From Maledivibacter sp. (GTDB taxonomy: Bacteria; Bacillota; Clostridia; Peptostreptococcales; Caminicellaceae), in the NCBI GenBank assembly GCA_025210375.1, contig JAOASB010000010.1, forward strand, positions 1 through 64,000: DNA of 64,000 nucleotides. The letters run 5' to 3'. Positions 60,997 through 64,000 of this stretch are shown in pieces (position 1 is the stretch's first letter; every line of letters starts with the position of its first letter). The notes beneath the pieces were generated by a model. The model ran no database searches and was not told the origin of the DNA. It worked only from the letters and a program-made list of their open reading frames with translations. The translations under genes were made by a program, and so were the position numbers.

Positions 60997-61935
60997 CTAT
61001 TGCTCATTATCGTCCCAATGAATATTTAATTTATACAGCTTAGCTGGTCTTTGACTATACCTTCTAGTGGTTTTATCCGTTTCAATAATCATGTTTTTTA
61101 CATTTTTGAATTTCTTTCTAAAATTTTGTATAGTATCATTTCTATTTGTTGTTATCTGATATACCCTATAGGCCTCGGCTATGGTGAAATGTTCAGGTAG
61201 GAGGTTGAACATGATATCCGTATACTCCACCTTATTCTTTATTCTTTCAAGGGCCAGATTTATGATGATTGCATGATCAAAGGCTAAATCACCTCTATCT
61301 ACTAGCTCAACCTTCATTCTTTTGGCTCTATTTTTAACGGTTATGGTTTCTTTTATTTTACTGATAATTTCGGTACCCTCTTTGAAGAGTCTAATGTCAA
61401 TATATTTTTCCCTTATAAATCCATCATTTGTAATTATTTTATTGACTTGAGTTATTTTTCTTTTCACCTCGAACCATTTGGCATCCTTTGCATCACTACC
61501 AGCTTTCATGGCTATTTCTGGTTTATCCAATAAAGCCATATAGGATACACTCATAATGTGGTCTCTTACGTCTCTTCCCATATTATCAAGGGTATATACC
61601 TGTTCTAAATATACCCCGGAGTCTGAGATGGCTGTTTCTTCATCCAGCTCTCTTTTAGCTGCCTGAAGGGTGGTTTCTTTACCCTTATTCACAAATCCCC
61701 CAGGTAGTGCCCATTTGTTTATATGGGGATGATCTGCTCTTTGTATCAAAGCGATTTTAAGTCTTTTATCTTCCAAATCATTTGACTCTTCTTTTCCATC
61801 CGCATTCTGAATAGTAAATATAAGCGAATCAGAAGTTACTGAAAATTTGGAATCATTATACTGGTCAGAATTATATGCTTTTAAAAATTCTTTCTCCGTT
61901 TGACCTAAAGCATTTTTTGTTTCTGTGGACATCAT
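60997..61935 (-). CDS. NrtR-like Nudix transcriptional regulator
   Basis: 312 residues: an N-terminal Nudix-type domain with a slightly degenerate Nudix box (GGFVNKGKETTLQAAKRELD) and a C-terminal winged-helix region (PEHFTIAEAYRVYQITTNRN, RRYSQRPAKLYKL). NrtR proteins sense NAD metabolites and repress NAD biosynthesis genes; the neighbouring phosphoribosyltransferase fits. A promoter with a palindrome over its start lies at 62,092-62,167. Confidence 0.9.
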   Translation of the reverse strand: MMSTETKNALGQTEKEFLKAYNSDQYNDSKFSVTSDSLIFTIQNADGKEESNDLEDKRLKIALIQRADHPHINKWALPGGFVNKGKETTLQAAKRELDEETAISDSGVYLEQVYTLDNMGRDVRDHIMSVSYMALLDKPEIAMKAGSDAKDAKWFEVKRKITQVNKIITNDGFIREKYIDIRLFKEGTEIISKIKETITVKNRAKRMKVELVDRGDLAFDHAIIINLALERIKNKVEYTDIMFNLLPEHFTIAEAYRVYQITTNRNDTIQNFRKKFKNVKNMIIETDKTTRRYSQRPAKLYKLNIHWDDNEQ

Positions 61936-61956
61936 TTATCACCTCATAAATATGTA

Positions 61957-62060
61957 TATAAAGATTCCAGTGAAAACTTCAATCTATACATATCAAAACC
62001 CCCCAGAACCATGGTATATCTCCCTATGTATAAATTAAGATTTATCCTAAACTCCCTATA
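61957..62060. repeat. Family A repeat, inverted orientation
   Basis: 104 bases: TATAAAGATTCCAGTGAAAA at the left and TTTATCCTAAACTCCCTATA at the right, matching the reverse complement of the copy at 26,585. Confidence 0.75.
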
Positions 62061-62091
62061 ACATTTTTCAATATCCTTAATTGTTAAATTA

Positions 62092-62167
62092 ATAACCATC
62101 AGTTAATAACTAAAAGTTATTAACTGATGGTTATCAGTAGTATATAGGTAAAAATATCCTTTGTCAA
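62092..62167 (-). promoter_or_regulatory. Sigma-A promoter with a 20-bp palindrome at the transcription start
   Basis: On the minus strand TTGACA (62,167-62,162), 17-base spacer and TATACT (62,144-62,139) form a near-consensus promoter pointing toward the NrtR-like gene. A perfect 20-bp inverted repeat (62,092-62,111 with 62,115-62,134, three-base loop) begins right at the expected start site. It could be an operator for the NrtR-like repressor or a 5' hairpin on the mRNA. Confidence 0.7.
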
Positions 62168-62263
62168 CCTCTTTTATAATTAAGGAGCTTGTATAATATA
62201 TATGGTATAGCCTTTGGAATTTTAAAACTACATGGGGCAGAAGAACTTGTCCTACATTTATAT

Positions 62264-62296
62264 CCCCCTAGAAAATTTAATTTTTCCAGGGGGATT
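62264..62296. terminator. Terminator of the haloperoxidase-like gene
   Basis: CCCCCTAGAAAA pairs with TTTTCCAGGGGG; on the minus strand it follows the gene ending at 62,300. Confidence 0.8.
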
Positions 62297-62299
62297 ATA

Positions 62300-63928
62300 T
62301 CATATTATTATAGTTGTTCCATTAAATTTAGTTAAAGTAAATCCATTAAAGTTTTCATTATAAGTATTTTTGTAGTCCTGAAGAATTTGGATGGCTACTG
62401 CTTCACCGAGATTCAATCCTTCACTAGAATCTGAACGCCAGTGTACACCTGCTAGGTCTCGCCCAATGGAGATATTAGAAGCAAGTTTATTTAATTCTCC
62501 TCCTATTGTCAAGTCTGCACCTAAATAAGGAATTAAGCAAAGGCCATCTGCATTGGCAACAACGGGGTCAGGTATTATAAATGACTCGTTGAAAAAGGCC
62601 TTAAGTATAGTAGCACAAGCCCCAACAATACAAGCATGACCCGCCGGATAGGCCGGATGGGTAGGTGATCCCTCTGGATAGGCCATAGGTAATAAGTAAG
62701 TACCATATCTATTAAATACCATAGGAATAGCGGCTGAGTTTAATAATTCTTCATTAATAGGATAGTTGGTTACTCCCGTCAAATTGTTCTGAACACATCC
62801 ACCAAAGGCTTCGGGGCGAAGTACACGATGGACTAAAAATTTCTGGAACCAAGCGGCTTCTAAGGCTACTCTTGCCGCCTTAGTTACGAAATCTAAAATT
62901 TGGGCTGCACCAAAGGTGATAAAGCCAATCTGGGTTCTAGAATTTAGATAGGGGTTTTGTGGGTCTAGTGCTTCCTGTCCAAGGCTTAATAGAATTAGGC
63001 AAGCATTTAACATACTTTGATAAGTAAAATCTATATGAACCCATTGCCCTAAATCGCGACCATTCCGAATATAACGTGGTAGGGAATCAAAGGTTATTGA
63101 ATCCTTTGGCGAGCCTCCGTTTTGAATGTTTAGCCATTCATCATAGGAAACCATAAAATCGTCTCCAACTAGGGGACTTTCATATCGTTGATCTATGGTT
63201 TTATTACCAAAGGGAACATCCTTATAGAAAAATTGTGAAATATAGGGGCCCACCAAATCGCCTAATAAATTTCCCCTAAATAATGTGCGTGTAGTAACAA
63301 CTCCATCCTCTTTAGGCCCTTGAAAATCTGAAAACTTTGATAAATCTAAAGCAGCATTTATGGTAAGGGGATCAGTATCATAATCCATGAAGTCCACATC
63401 TCGGGTCAAGGCACTCCAGTAGTTTTCAGCCATTTCGCTGGCACGCCAAGCACTATTAAAGGTTGGGGCTATATTCATGGTCAAGTGATGACAATCCGGG
63501 CCCACCAAATCATATGCATAGGAAGCTTGGGGATTTGCAAGCTTTGTGATACCTCCCAATGGTATGGACTCAAACATATCGGGATTGCCAGTGGTTAAAG
63601 CCTTGATAAAGCTTTTATATGCATTGATATCTACTTCACCTAGTTCATTATGTGGCAGGGTCTTAGAAAAGTTAGCAATTTTATTTGGATATAAATCCTC
63701 ATCTCCGTTACATGGATGACTTGGAAGAGGAAGCCTCCTTTGAAATTGAGCCGCATTTTCACGGATTTCATAGGCCTCTTGTCGACGTTGTATTGGAGTC
63801 AGTGGCCCAACATCGCAGCAGTTTCCCAAGTTTGAGTCCATATTTGTATTTTTTTTCTCATTGACCTTATTCTTGGGAATCTTCTTATTTTTCTTTTCAT
63901 TGTTTTTTTCTATCATATTATCATTCAC
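62300..63928 (-). CDS. Vanadium-dependent haloperoxidase-like (PAP2 superfamily) protein
   Basis: 542 residues. The C-terminal domain has THPAYPAGHACIVGACATIL (vanadate/phosphate-binding G-H), a basic HRVLRPEAFGG segment, and GRDLAGVHWRSDSSEGLNLG, where Arg and His are six residues apart as R490/H496 of fungal vanadium chloroperoxidase. The Ser before Gly-His of that enzyme is Ala here (PAGHA), so halogenating activity may be altered. The N-terminus is Lys/Asn-rich with no signal peptide. The first ~40 residues include CCDVGPLTPIQRR. It could instead be a vanadium-binding or phosphatase-like protein. Confidence 0.8.
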   Translation of the reverse strand: MNDNMIEKNNEKKNKKIPKNKVNEKKNTNMDSNLGNCCDVGPLTPIQRRQEAYEIRENAAQFQRRLPLPSHPCNGDEDLYPNKIANFSKTLPHNELGEVDINAYKSFIKALTTGNPDMFESIPLGGITKLANPQASYAYDLVGPDCHHLTMNIAPTFNSAWRASEMAENYWSALTRDVDFMDYDTDPLTINAALDLSKFSDFQGPKEDGVVTTRTLFRGNLLGDLVGPYISQFFYKDVPFGNKTIDQRYESPLVGDDFMVSYDEWLNIQNGGSPKDSITFDSLPRYIRNGRDLGQWVHIDFTYQSMLNACLILLSLGQEALDPQNPYLNSRTQIGFITFGAAQILDFVTKAARVALEAAWFQKFLVHRVLRPEAFGGCVQNNLTGVTNYPINEELLNSAAIPMVFNRYGTYLLPMAYPEGSPTHPAYPAGHACIVGACATILKAFFNESFIIPDPVVANADGLCLIPYLGADLTIGGELNKLASNISIGRDLAGVHWRSDSSEGLNLGEAVAIQILQDYKNTYNENFNGFTLTKFNGTTIII

Positions 63929-64000
63929 CTCATTTAATGCTTCTATTTTATATTTGATTAGAAAATTTTCTCATGCTTTTCCACTATCTATATATGTATG
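63929..64000. other. Window edge, upstream of the haloperoxidase-like gene
   Basis: About 70 bases; only the start region of the minus-strand gene, no further feature. Confidence 0.5.

Noticed and set aside
1..64000. CRISPR array, tRNA or rRNA genes
   Set aside because: No regularly spaced direct repeats and no cloverleaf or ribosomal signatures were noticed; the repeats found are dispersed and palindromic.

Overview
The window reads as chromosomal DNA of a low-GC, strictly anaerobic member of the Clostridia. The pointers are AT-rich codons, strong AGGAGG ribosome-binding sites, intrinsic terminators, a glycyl radical enzyme, a selenocysteine-containing Stickland-type reductase subunit and many two-component systems. 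No rRNA, tRNA or CRISPR array was seen.

Region 1 (about 1-11,200) is an accessory island rich in decayed DNA. It holds the 3' end of a group II intron (maturase C-terminus plus domain V), a HEPN/zinc-ribbon protein, a broken TOTE-type conflict-system gene (primase, helicase and PLD-nuclease remnants), and a three-gene DUF3791/DUF3990 (ADP-ribosyltransferase-like) module. It also has remnants of TnpB-like and IS66 transposases, a secreted copper-amine-oxidase-N-like protein, and an intact ATPase/TOPRIM pair of the RloA/RloB or AbiL type.

Region 2 (about 11,250-28,750) is the centrepiece: a glycyl-radical bacterial microcompartment (BMC) locus for 1,2-propanediol (or glycerol) dehydration without B12. 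It opens with a cobalamin riboswitch and terminator in front of a PocR-domain histidine kinase and an AraC-type response regulator. Shell proteins follow (PduA-, PduB-, PduK-, PduT- and PduN-like, plus twin BMC-H genes), then the glycyl radical diol dehydratase and its activase, PduL, a flavoprotein, PduP, PduS, a multi-pass membrane protein and a soluble PocR chemoreceptor-like protein. The alcohol dehydrogenase is only a C-terminal half. The inferred flow is diol to aldehyde (dehydratase), aldehyde to acyl-CoA (PduP), acyl-CoA to acyl-phosphate (PduL), with PduS, PduT and the flavoprotein moving electrons. The B12 switch suggests the B12-independent route is turned on when B12 is scarce.

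Region 3 (about 28,800-41,600) has a GNAT, a TetR regulator, component B of a sarcosine/betaine-type reductase (a pyruvoyl proprotein and a selenoprotein with in-frame UGA), small membrane proteins, and a GntR-controlled set: BCCT transporter, FAD oxidoreductase, mandelate-racemase-like enzyme and, further on, a hotdog thioesterase. Together these look like uptake and catabolism of a quaternary-ammonium compound or related acid.

Region 4 (about 41,700-64,000) carries a two-component system with a secreted propeller-like protein, an ECF sigma/anti-sigma pair, an AraC regulator, a Fur-box-linked flavodoxin/ferredoxin and MBL hydrolase pair, a flavin amine oxidase, an Eis-like acetyltransferase, a sugar ABC transporter with a Gfo/Idh/MocA dehydrogenase, a lipoprotein, a nicotinate phosphoribosyltransferase with an NrtR-like Nudix regulator, and a vanadium-haloperoxidase-like protein.

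Scattered between genes from 11 kb to the end are at least two non-coding palindromic repeat families: a 104-bp TA-flanked family and a 162-bp family with TTGAGSAAATTGCATAA termini. There are also a 60-bp hairpin repeat and one larger inverted-repeat element. They look like miniature mobile elements.
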